From the NCBI RefSeq assembly GCF_000315625.1, contig NW_005434659.1, forward strand, positions 770,251 through 834,250: a DNA stretch of 64,000 nt, given 5' to 3'. The stretch is from Guillardia theta CCMP2712 (taxonomy: Eukaryota; Cryptophyceae; Pyrenomonadales; Geminigeraceae). The notes beneath the pieces are model-generated. The model did no database searches and was not told where the DNA came from. It saw nothing but the letters and a program-made list of their open reading frames with translations. This document shows positions 1 to 16,494 of the stretch, piece after piece. The first letter of the stretch is position 1. Each line of letters starts with the position of its first letter. The position numbers and the translations under genes are program-made.

Positions 1-129
1 TTTTCGTCCTCCTCCTCCTCCTCCTCCTCCTCCTCTTCCTCCCATTGCTCCTCTCCCTTCCCCCTCTCTCCTCCCCTTCTCTGCTTCCTATGTCTCTTTC
101 TCTCTCACTATGTTCTTGTTGTCTTGTAG
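1..129 (+). other. 3' part of an intron with a (TCC)n tract
   Basis: A pyrimidine-rich stretch with (TCC)n at about 8-40 runs into a clear splice acceptor at 128-129. It belongs to the TPR gene that starts left of the window. Confidence 0.6.
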
Positions 130-1034
130 GGTGTCGAAGCTAAGATTGATGTCTCCCCTGCCTTCGCCTTGTTCCCACTACCGGTTGGCGGCTGGAAGGT
201 ATTCTCCTCCTCCTCCTCCTCCTCCTCCTCCTTCTACCTTCCTCCCTCCTCTTCCTCCATTCCTTGTTTCTCCTCTTCCACACTTGATTTCCGACAGACG
301 ACTCCCGTGCCGAACCCCTTCCCAGTCTCCTACCTCGTCAAGATCGTCCAGGTTGATCTCCCGCTCGAGGAGGAAGAGGCTGAGCAGGAGCAGGTGCAGG
401 CCAGGGAGAGCCTGCCGTTGCAAGCGAGGCTGGAAAGCGCGAACCTGAGGAGGGAGAGAGCCAACTTTCTCTTCAAGAGGGGGGCAGCGGAGGAGCTGCA
501 GGAAGCGAAGCAACTTTACCTCTCAGCCTCCTCCATGGCGACGGAGTACGGCGGCTCTGCTTCCGCCTCCCCTCCTCACCTGCCCGTTATCAGGGTCGAC
601 GAGATGCTGGACAAGGAGGAGCTACGTGCTGCTGCCCTGACGACGCAACTGACGTGCCTGCTCAATCTCGCCGTCACCCTCCTCCGGCTCCAGCTCCCGG
701 TAAGCAGGAGGAGGAGAATCTACTGCTCCTCATTCGCAACTCTCAGCAGGAGGCCATGAAAACTTGCGATCGTGCGCTGCTGCTCTCTCCCACCAACTCC
801 AAGGTCTTCTGGCGATCTCTTTCTCCTCAACTGATTGCCCCCTCCTGCCTTCCTGCCTTTCCCTCACCCTCCCTACCTCCCTCCCTCCCTGGTTCCATCC
901 ACTACTTCCACTGCCTGCTCGTCTACTTCCCTCCTCCCCCCAATCCTTTTCTTGTTCCACTCACTGTCTTCCTTTCATGGCAGGCGCTCAAGCTGCGTGA
1001 CAAGGCGAGCAGCTTGATAGCGTCAGCTGGATAG
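130..1034 (+). CDS. TPR-containing FKBP/AIP-like co-chaperone, C-terminal part (cut by window start)
   Basis: Four exons join in phase: 130-198, 298-699, 750-803 and 984-1034 (TAG), each flanked by GT/AG. The first exon follows an intron acceptor (cttgtag), so the gene begins left of the window. The last exons read NLAVTLLRLQLP then EAMKTCDRALLLSPTNSKAL, which is the pattern of the final TPR helices of FKBP- and AIP-type co-chaperones, where several helices precede a short basic tail. The stretch NPFPVSYLVKIVQVDLP resembles the last beta strand of an FKBP domain. Known members bind Hsp90 or Hsp70 tails through the TPR. The FKBP link is an inference from a short segment; the TPR reading is firmer. 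The third exon could start at 747 instead of 750, adding one Gln. Confidence 0.5.
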
Positions 1035-1454
1035 AAGCTCAGGAGGAGCAGACGAGAATCGACGAAAGAGGGATACGAGCGAGGAGGGAAGCAGGAGGAA
1101 GGGAAGGGGGGGGGGGAGGAGAAGGAGGAGGAGAAGGAGAAGGTTAAAATTGGGTATGATGAAAACAATAAACTACAACAATCAGGTGAGTCTCTTCCTC
1201 AGCCCTTGAGACCCTCATGTCTCCCTTGCCAGCTCTCAAGATTCTCAAAGTCGATTTCTCTGATGCGACAAGTTAGATGAGACATCAAAAAGAGAGCTGA
1301 AAAGTTGTGGAAGGAAACGAGGAGGAGAAGGACACAGAGGAGGAGGAGAGGGAGTACGAGGAGGAACAAGAGCAGGAACAGCAGGACGGAGAGCAGCAGG
1401 ACGAGGAAGACGACTGCAGGGTGAGCGAGGCGAGCTACGACTTGAGTTCGGACT

Positions 1455-4400
1455 TCACCTGCTCCTTTCTTGTATCCTGTCATACTGCGATGTAACCTGA
1501 GGAAACAGATCCGCCATGCACTTCCACAGCGGCCCCACCACCTGCACCCCATCAGGACCCCAGCTAGCGCGACCCTTCCGCTCACATAGTGGAGAAACCC
1601 TAGCTGCGTCTTCGCCTGGGCCAGCGGCTCGTGGAGGTTCTGCAAAGGGCTCTCAGACTGCAGCTGGGCATGAGCTGGACCTGACCTTCATGAACGCTGA
1701 CTCTTGCAAGTTCTCCATCTTCTCTCGCTGGGCCTGCTGGTGGAATTCTTCAAGCACCTGCTGGCCTTCAGCTGGGGAAGGCAGATAGAGGCGCTGTACT
1801 CACCGCCCTACCGAAGGAGTAGGCGACAGGCGCCTCCATGACTTGACCCGACAGATCGGCGCAATGAACGACAGCCTGAGCTGAACCTCAGCTGCTGTCC
1901 TGCATATAGCAGGCTTGTCACCTTGAAGAGCTCCAATCGATCAGCCGGACTTGTGGCGTCGTAAACCTGCAGGCGATCACGTATCAGCACGAGCCTGGCA
2001 TGGGGACAGGCAGCACAGTCATGGCCTTGTCGGACAAGAGAGTCATGTCGTCCTATCAAGACTCTTGTAAGCGATCGAAGTTGGCAGGCAGCTTGTCAAA
2101 CTCACCTCCTCAAAATCAGCCAACGAGTCTCTTCTGTTGGAAAGAGAGTTGACGATCTGCTTGTGGATCTGCCGGGGAAGTTTTACATGGTGCCTACTCA
2201 GCTTACGCTGATCTTCCTCCTCCTCCTCCTCCTCCTCCTCCTCCTCCTCCTCCTCCTCCTCCTCCTCTTCCTCCTCCTCGTTCCTCACCTGCATGTCGGT
2301 TGCCAGGATACCCTGATGTACCATCTCAAGAATCTGTCAGGAATCAAGTCAGAGGAGCGCGCAGGTCAGGAGGGGACCAGGAAACGACCTCAGCACGCAG
2401 CTCCTCCTGCACGTGGCTCAAGAAGTTTGTTTCTCTTCCCTCCTCAAACAAAGAGCGAGCTTCATCCCAATGCATCTGCTCGAGGACCTGGAGCACAAGA
2501 ACAAGTTCAGGTCAGCGCAACTCATCGCCCTTCCCGCGATGATTTACGTTGGAGAAAGGAAACTGCAGGGCAATGGGCGATGCGCTCTTGATCAGGAAGT
2601 CGCTGTTGACTCCGGGATGAGAGAGGTCGTGAGTGAGGCAAGCAATCAGGACAGCAAGCTTCTCTTTCATGCCCAGGATCCTGTAAAAGGCAAGTTCAAC
2701 CACAATACACAGTGCAAGCACGATCAGGTTCTTACTTTCCGATCGCTGTTTCCTTCATCAGCATGAAGGCACAGTGAGTGACAGACCATGCATGATACCT
2801 GAACGTGTGTGAGGATGTGTCAAGTGGCAAATTCCAAACTCTCACCAGTTGTGGAATGGATTTTCATCATGATAGCTGATCCCAAGGAGGCAAGTCAGCA
2901 CAACAACATTGTCTGTAGAATGAAATGATATACGATTTTCTAACTTTCTGTAGAAATTTTATGAGCTTGTCTTCCTCAATCTGAGTTCGAAAGAATCAAT
3001 AAGGTAAGTTCGAACAACAAGCATCAACCTGGAACTCTTTCACGACTCCGGTGAGGAGAAAAATCTTTAGAAGACAATTCATACGCCAAGTGCTAGAGAG
3101 CTTGAAAGGATCTGTAATGCAAGTTGTCACAACACGATAATTTTGTTTATCAGCAGTCATGACAACCTAAACTCCACGTAATCTCCTCGGATTTGATGCT
3201 CCGAGCAGACTCAAAAGAGAACAGCTGGCGCGTGATCATCAGTCTTGTCCTCCATGACCCTTCTCATCGCACCTTGCAGCAATCTTCTTCGATCTCATCT
3301 TCATCGGTTATGCCTTTCAGCATTGACAAGTTCCTCTTTGCCAGCTGCCGTCCAGGAGTGACCCAGCAGGAACCAGCAAGTGAAATTCAACCTGTGTTCG
3401 AGGATTCCACTCGCCATGCAGTTGCAACCTGCCCTGCACTTCCTTCTCACTCCAACTGATCGCCTGCCATCGCATTCAGATCAACCTCTCATCCCCTACT
3501 ATTTCACCTTCTCCCTCTCGCCCAGTAGCCTGTACGTCACTGCAATCATCGTCGTTGCCTTGATATTCTGCGTACTGTCAGCGGGACCAGCCGAAAACTC
3601 TTGCAGCACAAACCTGATCGCACATCGTCTGCTTTCCAGCTGAAAGGATTTCCTGTGCGCTGATGAATCTGTTGAATCAATCAGATTCACTCATCAACAT
3701 CGGTGCAGTGTTTACAGCTCAAGACATTGATGTCTAAGGAAATTCACTTCATCCTTGGTATCCTGGTGGTAACAGTCTGAGAAGTCTGAGCAGGGCAAGC
3801 ATGAGTCAGAATTCAGTGTCTTGCACCTAAATCTCAACGTCAAGTACCTGTGGGACTGACATGATTGCCCTCAAGCGCTTTCGCTCGACAGAAGACAATG
3901 ATTCCTTCCACCTGATCGAAGCGAACTTGTGGTAAGACCAAGACAACAACAAGAAATTCTCTCACGAAATCTCTTCGGGCTTTCACTTCTGAGGCCGAGT
4001 GCTTCTTGTCTTCCATGGCTGACATCTGCTCTGCTGCCTCCGTCGCCGCTTGCAAGGCTTCTAAGACTGTCCATCTTTCGCATCCCCCCAGGCCAGCGAC
4101 TGAAGCAAGGTTCAAGGCCTTCCAGTACAAGGCACTGCTAAGATGGTCCATGTCTTCAGGGTTCTCCTCGAAGAGTTTCTCGTCTCTTGCAATCTGCCAC
4201 AGCTGCACTGCTCTATTCGCGTAAATCGCGCCTTTCTCCATGATCGCGATAGTGTAAGAGGGAGAGGCGGCTCCCCACTTGTTGAAGAGCTCTCCCAGCA
4301 GCAGACAGGCCACCGCCATCTCGCGCCAGTTTTCTGATTCCCGGAGAGCATCTTCAAGCTCGTTCTGTGCTTCTCCAAACCTGATGAGAGGTTACAAAAG

Positions 4401-4554
4401 AGATCGAACAAAGGGCTTTAGCAAACCTGCCAGTTTCTTGCAGAGTCTTGACCGCATCCAAGCAGGACAGACAGTACCCCTTCCGACTTGGTTCAAGAAA
4501 CTCAGTCTGTGCTAGCCCCCCCTCCTTCTCTAAGATCATGACGGAAAGACTCAT
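1455..4554 (-). CDS. class I 3',5'-cyclic nucleotide phosphodiesterase with helical N-terminal region
   Basis: The catalytic domain of an HD-superfamily PDE is spread over at least eight short exons. In order: NPFHNW|YHAWSVTHCAFML (about 2865-2735, split by an intron), LAVLIACLTHDLSHPGVN with the HD metal site (about 2670-2600), NVLEQMHWDEA (near 2500), ILEMVHQGILATDMQ (about 2335-2293), VVHCADLSGQVME with the second metal Asp (about 1870-1840), VLEEFHQQ, then TQLGFLHY|VVGPLWKCMADLFPQ with the purine-binding Gln. The reading stops at a TGA at 1457-1455. These motifs hydrolyse cAMP or cGMP in known members. The N-terminus from ATG 4554 (MSLSVMILEKEGG) runs into an amphipathic, TPR-like helical region (GELFNKW, EALQAATEAAEQMSAMEDKK, about 4330-3960). 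Exons between 3840 and 2900 are not resolved. One intron carries a (GGA)n tract. The usual ENHH is EQMH here. Confidence 0.75.
2213..2278. repeat. (TCC)n/(GGA)n microsatellite in a PDE intron
   Basis: About 65 bp of near-perfect CTC triplets on the + strand. On the gene strand it lies between the exon ending ATDMQ and the exon reading HHVKLPRQIHKQ, so it is intronic. Confidence 0.8.
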
Positions 4555-5537
4555 CTTGAAAGCTTGTCGTCCGGACCTGAAACTCTACAAAGCTGTGGTT
4601 CCTGGCGTATTACAATGGCTCAATCTTATCCACGGGTTTTCCCGCCATGACTCCTCGTATTCATCACAGTATCTTCTCTTGCCTTCTCCTTCCTCTGTTC
4701 TCCTCCTTCTCCTTGTCTCCTGCTTGTGGGATCAATCAGCGTTCTCTTGTTTGCTCCGATTCAACGTAACAGTCGCTGCGCTTGCATGGCTTGACCACCC
4801 TTTGCAGTTCCACCCCCCACCTCTTACACCTCACCCCCTCCAGTCCCCCACCCACCCCTTCTTCCGTCCTTTCAGTACCCACCCATTGACCGACAGAATA
4901 TCTCTTGAGCGGGGTCGGAAAGTGAAAGTGTGCAAAAAAGAAAAACACGATGATCAGCCCGTGTAAGTGGGGGGGTAGAATGTAAGGCAAAGAGTGGGTG
5001 GGGGTGGTACACGAGTGTCAATTGATGAGTCATCCTACATGCTTGTATGGCTCGAAAAAGTATCTTTTGGAACTTTCCCCGTGACCTGAGGCTCAAGATT
5101 GGGGCAAGATACCGAACTTCCGGCTATTTTGATGCTCTAATTTCGAAAAGATTCATTTTGAAAATAAGGTCCACGGGGTGGTGGATGTATCGGTGTGAAT
5201 TATACGAGCCCGTGATCGTTGCTGACAGCGTTCTTCACGTAAAAGGCCCGCAGCTCCGGAACGCCTCCGAAGACCTGACGGTTACATAGATAAACATAGA
5301 TAAACATAAATGTAACGAGAACTTCCGATAACTAAAACAACGATGAGTAAAAACTTTTTTTAGCTCCACTGAGCAGGTTTCCGGGACCGGGCCGGGCCGG
5401 CCCTTCCGACCGCCGGGCCGGCCGCCCCAGTGCTGCCTTTATATCTTCAAGGGCTCCATGGGTCACAATAGCTACCCCACCCACTCCAAGTGCCTCTAAA
5501 GGACCCCTGGGTAGACGTTGGAGGCACTTGCTAATCA
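4555..5537. other. spacer between divergent PDE and plastid-protein genes
   Basis: No convincing gene. It contains a C-rich run around 4800-4870, a short direct repeat ACATAGATAA near 5286-5305, and a very GC-rich palindromic block at about 5385-5428 built from GGGCCGGCC units that could form a hairpin. As the space between two divergently transcribed genes it should hold both promoters, but no TATA-like element stands out. Confidence 0.4.
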
Positions 5538-6692
5538 ATGGCGCGACTTCTTGTTGCAGTCTTCGTGGCACTTGCGGTCGATGGCGCCAGTGCGTTTGCT
5601 CCCTCCTCTTCAACCCTCCAGATCAGGACTCAAGTTCCGAAGGTATGACCTCCTGCGTTGCTCTCCCCTCGATGTTTCCCACTGTGTTGATCTACCTATG
5701 CTATTTCGCTCGTCACTTGTATCATGTATGGGATGTTTGTGTCATGGAATGCCTCTAAAAGACGGGAACAAGACTCTGTTTCATCCACATTGAACTTCTG
5801 CTTACATGAATTTCTACCATCTTCCACAAAATTTTTTGTGGTATTGGCAGTTTGTGCCATGGCTGTGATTACAGATTTTTGGTCATCTTGTTTGCAACCC
5901 TCTTGCAAAACGTTTTGCTTCTTCACGTTCGCAGTCCCGCATATCACACACAGGTTGCTAAAAATCTCTTTTGCAGCACGCTTGCAGGCTCCGCATGCAG
6001 GAGAGTGAAACCCAGGAGCCAGTCCTGTCGGAAACGCGTAAGAAGCTTACTGTTTCGTACTCCTGAGTTGTCTTGTTCAATCTCCTTCATGTCAGCCAGC
6101 TCCCGATAGCCCAATTATCCTGTCATACGAAAAATCGATGATTCGATGAATGTTATCCTAGCCTCTATTGAAAAGCTGCTCATAGGCAAGCGCGGACTTG
6201 ATGCGAGGAGGACCAGCTGGTTGAGTCGCAATCTCCCTGAGGAGCAGCTGATGGCCAAGAAGTATTACGACGTTGAGAACAGGTCTGAAGGCCCTCTGCG
6301 ACTTTGTCTTCCATTGTTCTGATGTGATGTTTGTATGGTGTAGAGGCGAGCTGCTTGCTGGACCTGACAGGTCTGCTGCTGGCGAGTGGGGTGAAGAACT
6401 TACAGAGATCGGCAAGTGGCAGCGTACGAATGTATGAAAACTAGTTGCCACATGGGCACAAGAGTAATTAATCTGATGTGCTAGGGTCCGATCTACATTC
6501 AGGCAGCAGGAGGAGGACTTCTCTTGTTCGGATTCGTCAACTACTTCGCCCTTGGGAACATCGGACATCTGTCGCAACCAATCTGGACGCTCAGCATCTT
6601 TGTGGTGAGACAGATGCTTACGCTGGACTAAGTCAACCTAATATGGCACACAGGCTCTGCTCGGATTTGCTTTGCAGCGCAAGACTAGCTAA
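5538..6692 (+). CDS. nucleus-encoded plastid-targeted small protein with two membrane spans
   Basis: Six exons join in phase: 5538-5642, 5977-6037, 6162-6282, 6344-6431, 6485-6604 and 6654-6692 (TAA), giving about 177 residues. The start MARLLVAVFVALAVDGASA is a signal peptide followed by FAPSS, the Phe-led transit peptide typical of complex red plastids. The mature part is charged and Trp-containing (GEWGEELTEIGKWQRTN), then has two hydrophobic spans: AAGGGLLLFGFVNYFALGN and QPIWTLSIFVALLGFALQ, with a short QRKTS tail. This layout suggests a small thylakoid subunit, perhaps of a photosystem or antenna. I do not recognise the family, and it lacks the LHC chlorophyll-binding motif. The splice phases agree across all five introns, so the gene model is strong even though the role is not. 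Confidence 0.75.
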
Positions 6693-6799
6693 GAATCTTG
6701 TGCATTAGCTATAGATAAATGGCATCATTGGAAGGCCTGTGTTTTAAGATTGATTTCAGTGTGGTTGGGGAACTAAAAATGATTGGGAAGTGTAATCTT

Positions 6800-7482
6800 T
6801 CAGGTGAAGCAGATAGCCACGAACAAGCCTACGGAGGTAACGAAGTGAAGCAGATAGTGAGTCTTCAATAGATTGGCAGAGTTTGAGGCAAGACCATCAA
6901 TGCATTCTGATCCTTTAAAACACCTGACAGAGCCGTCAACTGCAAAGGTATCGGATTGGAGAGGGTAATCATACGAACCGTTTTTGAAGCATGAGGTCAT
7001 TTAAATGACTGTCGATCTTCTTTTTGTCTGCGTCTTTGCAGAAGTTCAAGAGCGTTTTCTGCAGGAGGCTACAACACCATGGGGGCTGCCAAGTCATTGA
7101 CCACTTGTTACAGTCAGTATCTGTCTCACAAGCTGGAGACAAACAGAACATGCCACAGTCTTCTCCTCCAATTTCTGATGTCAGACCAACCTCTGAGCAC
7201 ATCTGATCCATAAATCTCTTACATCTGACAGCAGTGATGTTTTCAAACGTTTTCTTGACGTCCTGGCTATACATTAATCTCTCTATCGATCATGAATGGA
7301 AAAGTACTCACCGGCACCTTCACTTCTGCACTATTTGCGTCCTCAGCACAAAATGTTGAGAATCTCTGTCCTCGGCATAATCCGGTTTCAATGGTCGCCC
7401 ATACCCTCACACACTTCAAGCTATGCGACGTTCTGGTCGAGCATGCAAAGAATATCAACGAGATGAATGCAAATGCTTTCAT
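6800..7482 (-). CDS. small secreted Cys-rich protein with hydrophobic C-terminal tail
   Basis: Exon 1 is 7482-7312 (57 codons) and exon 2 is 7262-6975 (96 codons), joined in phase. The start MKAFAFISLIFFACSTRTS is a signal peptide. The mature protein has many Cys (for example GEDCGMFCLSPACETDTDC and QPPWCCSLLQ), suggesting a disulphide-rich extracellular domain. A third exon ends with TSVGLFVAICFT before a stop at 6800, like a GPI-attachment tail. The last junction is uncertain: the best acceptor at about 6942 gives a different frame that stops early, while the GPI-like frame needs a weaker donor. No family is recognised. Confidence 0.5.
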
Positions 7483-8748
7483 CTCCAGAATGGAACCAAG
7501 AAGCGATTACATGAAACTCTCTGGCATCGTGTGATTTCCGTCAACGAAAAAAATCTTTAACTCAGCGGCTCAAAGAAACCTGATGAATATCTAGTCAATT
7601 CCGTGTGTTGCATGCATAGCCAGATCAGCAAAGTGTTGGCCATTCCCAAGTTTCTTCAAGTGAAAACTTCAACAGCATCAAGACAAGCAGGAGGAGGAGA
7701 AGGCAGAGCGAAAGGGTTGAGGATGTCTCAAAGTTTAATTTTGGGACGGTTAGCCTTGGCAATGAAAGCACATACGAAAGGAACTTCATCTACATCTACA
7801 TCTACATCTACATCTACATCTACATCTACATCTACATCTACATCTACATCTACATCTACATCTACATCTACATCTACATCTACATCTACATCTACATCTA
7901 CATCTACATCTACATCTACATCTACATCTACATCTACATCTACATCTACATCTACATCTACATCTACATCTACATCTTCATCTACATCTACATCTACATC
8001 TACATCTACATCTACATCTACATCTACATCTACATCTACATCTACATCTACAGCTACAGCTACATCGCCATCCCCTTCTCCATCTACAGCTACAGCTACA
8101 GCTACAATGGGCACATGGGACCCTATCACAAGATATCAAGGTGAGCGACTATGGATTCCCTCATTGTCAACGTTTGCCAGCACAAGGTTCTCATCCCTTC
8201 CCAGCAGTAGCCCCGACAGCCGTGTGCTGAGATGCGTTCAAGATAAAACACCATCATGAACGGTACCACATTCGCCCGGGCCCGCCCAGGATCTTGAGCA
8301 GATTGACCATTTCGATGAGTAAACTTTGAGGGTGCCTGTGGTAGTAACTTTGAGTAGCCAGTTTGACCAGAGTCACCGTGTGAACTACTGGATCTCAAGA
8401 TCATTGCAGTACAAATTATCAGTGATGACTAAATTTTAGTACTGTGATATTTATTAAACAGTGTGACGTCGGGCCGTCCTGGTGACCAGCCGGCCTCGTC
8501 GTACCGGTCCTTCATGAGCTAGCTAAGGGGGAGGGGAGGGGTCCGGTGAGATAGCAATGCTATGTTGGGGAAAAGACGACTTGATAGTCTGAAGAGGGGT
8601 GGGGAAGCAAGGAAATTCAATAATTGAGCCACTAGGTTAAAAGCACGACCCTCCAAGCACGACCCCCTCCCCCATCCAAGGCCGGGAGAGACCCGAGCTG
8701 CTGCATAGGGGACATCCTTGAATGCCTATGCTCGCGTGCATAGTTGGG
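7483..8748. other. spacer dominated by a hexanucleotide repeat
   Basis: Apart from the (ACATCT)n block this stretch has no supported gene. An open frame at 7603-8259 exists only because the repeat lacks stops in several frames. Confidence 0.5.
7786..8053. repeat. (ACATCT)n hexanucleotide tandem array
   Basis: About 44 almost perfect copies of ACATCT with a single A-to-T change near 7978 (tcttca). It grades at its right end into shorter (CTACAG)n variants to about 8106. On the + strand it would encode Ser-Thr repeats and on the - strand Asp-Val repeats. Confidence 0.95.
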
Positions 8749-14322
<5,574 letters not shown>

Positions 14323-15234
14323 GCTGTCATAGCAGGGTCCTAGCTCCTAGTGCGATATTCAATCACATCGATCTTGGGCTCGGCTGTTCTGATAGCAGCA
14401 ACTGCTTGTATTGGGTGACTCAAGTACTGAAGCATCTTGTTCTCATGATTGCAAGTAGTTCGCATTCAGCAATTAGGTACAAACTGTTGAGTAATCTGCG
14501 AAAGCAAACATAGCTCCAGCTCTAGCACCTCATGTCTAACAATCGCTTGTCCTCCCTTTGCTTCCTTTGAGTCTCCGCGAGCTTTGATCGCCAAAGTCTG
14601 TCTGACCTCTCCCCCTTGTTCTCTGCTCTCTTTCGTCCCGCCACCAAGGTGCTCCCGCCTGATCTTCGGGTCAAGGCGACAAGACCCCTCGCCTCCTCGC
14701 ACCTCGAACGATAAACTCTCCTCCCCCTCTATCGTCACCCGATGTGCCTGTTACTCTTCTCAGCTCCTCCCCCTCCCCGCGCCTTCTGGTCTTGCCTGCA
14801 GGAAGATCACGTCGGGGTCAGGCCCAAACACGCGGCTGCCGTCTCCGATCGCATCGTCGACGCTCTGCTCAAGATCAGCCTTGACGCGACGAGAGGAGAA
14901 GCACGCGAGGAGACGGATAGAAGAGAGGCAGTGAGAGGAGGTAATAGACAGGTATCGAAGCGCTTGCTGGAAAACCAGTGAGGTCATGTCAACCAAATTC
15001 ATCGACGGTCATTGATTGACAGATGAATGACCTCACAAAAGCATTCTATCATTAATACATCTCCACCATCAGAGGAAAACTCTAGAAAAAAATTACACGC
15101 GATTTTAGATTTTCAGACATACTATGGCGGTAAGCATATGATAAATGACGGAGGATGTTTGCAAGCTCGTAGTGACAAGATTAAGACATTTTGAGAGAAG
15201 TGCAGCAGCTACCTATCAGTCTTCTTCTGAGCGA
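14323..15234. other. region without a confident gene; possible small + strand gene
   Basis: A possible exon at 14811-14981 follows a good acceptor (tgcctgcag) and reads EDHVGVRPKHAAAVSDRIVD before a TGA. An upstream exon could end at about 14646. No family is recognised and the two pieces are not clearly linked. The rest, 14990-15230, is AT-richer spacer. Confidence 0.25.
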
Positions 15235-15850
15235 CTACCTAGCTGAGTCATAAGATGAACGGGCATGCGGCTTGACTTGCCTCAATGTTTCAATCAAAGA
15301 TTGGCTGATACCAGCAGACGAGGCATCGCTCGCAATCGCTTCAATGATAGCAGAGCACTCGTTAGATGCGGTAGCAAGAAGCTTCCGGAAGCTGCTATGA
15401 CGAGTCATCCCCCAGCACATGGTTCCTGACAGCCACACTGGGCAAGAACGCAGACTGCGCTTCATGGTGGGATAGAAATGAACCCCCATCTCCTTGGCGA
15501 TGTCTTGACCGGCGTGCAGAGCCCGAGCCGCCACCACAGACTCGAACTACGATGCTCGCTATGATGCTGTTCAGCAGCAAAGCACACGCCTTCAATGGCA
15601 ACGCACAAGGGGGCATGACAGCGAAGCAGAGTTGGATGTTCTTGTCGTAGGCTGACGGTCTCCCTTCACTGTTGAACACATCGACGCACCTCTGGTCCCC
15701 GTGAAGGGTCTTTCCTGAGTGAGTGTTTGCATCGAGAACCCCATGCTCGTCCACATGAGCGAGTATCAACGGCATCCAGAAGCCGCATGCTTTGCCTCCC
15801 ATCACAGTCACGATTCTTTCTTGAGGCCACCGACCGATCGCCACTACCGT
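15235..15850 (-). CDS. uncharacterised protein, fragmentary; weak resemblance to ketopantoate reductase
   Basis: Two overlapping - strand frames look like neighbouring exons. The first reads GRWPQERIVTVMGGKACGFW and NSIIASIVV; the second reads ALHAGQDIAKEMGVHFYP and IEAIASDASSAGISQSL and ends at 15235. The pattern (an Asn-containing helix, then an Ala-rich helix with Gly-Val) is loosely like the C-terminal domain of 2-dehydropantoate 2-reductases, but no NADP-binding Rossmann motif is seen upstream. It could be a decayed gene or part of a gene whose 5' exons I cannot place. Confidence 0.3.
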
Positions 15851-16494
15851 ACTTCCGAGTTCAGATTAGTGAAACTTTCAAGCAGTTACTGATAGTGAGT
15901 TCATGCTGTCCGAGGCTGTAAGGCCCGCTATGTTTCGACTGAGAGTTTTACTAGAGGTCTTATGGATGTCCTTCTGAATAGCGTTGCTTATAAGTGATTT
16001 TGAACAGTCATTCATTGAAAATCACTACTCTTCGGTTCAAGCAAGTCTTGGCTTGACAAAGGATAAACTAAAGTCCGATCGCAATGTGGAACTGCATTTG
16101 CTTGACCTCATGCATGTGGCAGCTCCAGATATCTCATCCTTCCCTTTTCGAATTCTGGAGCCACTCCTCTTCTGTCATCAAGACCTGCAGACAAAGATGG
16201 TAAAAAGGTTGTTCACCATGTCTACATCTCTTACTGGGATTTCTGGTAGATTTCCAGCTCGCTGAGAAAAAAAGGACACTTGCAATCAGAAACGACAGAC
16301 ACAATAAAACTTTGCAAGGTCACCTGGAGATCATCGACGCGCAAGAAGAGCAGCTTTGGAGGTTCTATCAAAACTGCAACAACACATCAACAAGGTCATA
16401 TCGGTTGTTCCCAACGCTCACCCGACTGGTCGTTGAGTTCCTCAGACTGCTGCAGTGCCACGACTCTGCAAGCGTCGTCACACCAGGGCACCTC
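15851..16494. other. spacer, no gene seen
   Basis: Short open frames on the + strand (15984-16265, 16280-16594) show no recognisable domain and no consistent splice structure. It lies upstream of the doubtful gene at 15235-15850 and downstream of the DUF3598-like gene. Confidence 0.4.

Noticed and set aside
7603-8259. 218-residue Ser-Thr repeat protein (and its - strand Asp-Val counterpart)
   Set aside because: The frame is kept open only by the ACATCT hexamer; there is no domain, signal peptide or splice partner on either side.
15235-15850. Firm call of ketopantoate reductase
   Set aside because: Only loose similarity to the C-terminal helical domain; the Rossmann motif and catalytic Lys are not seen, so it is listed as uncharacterised.
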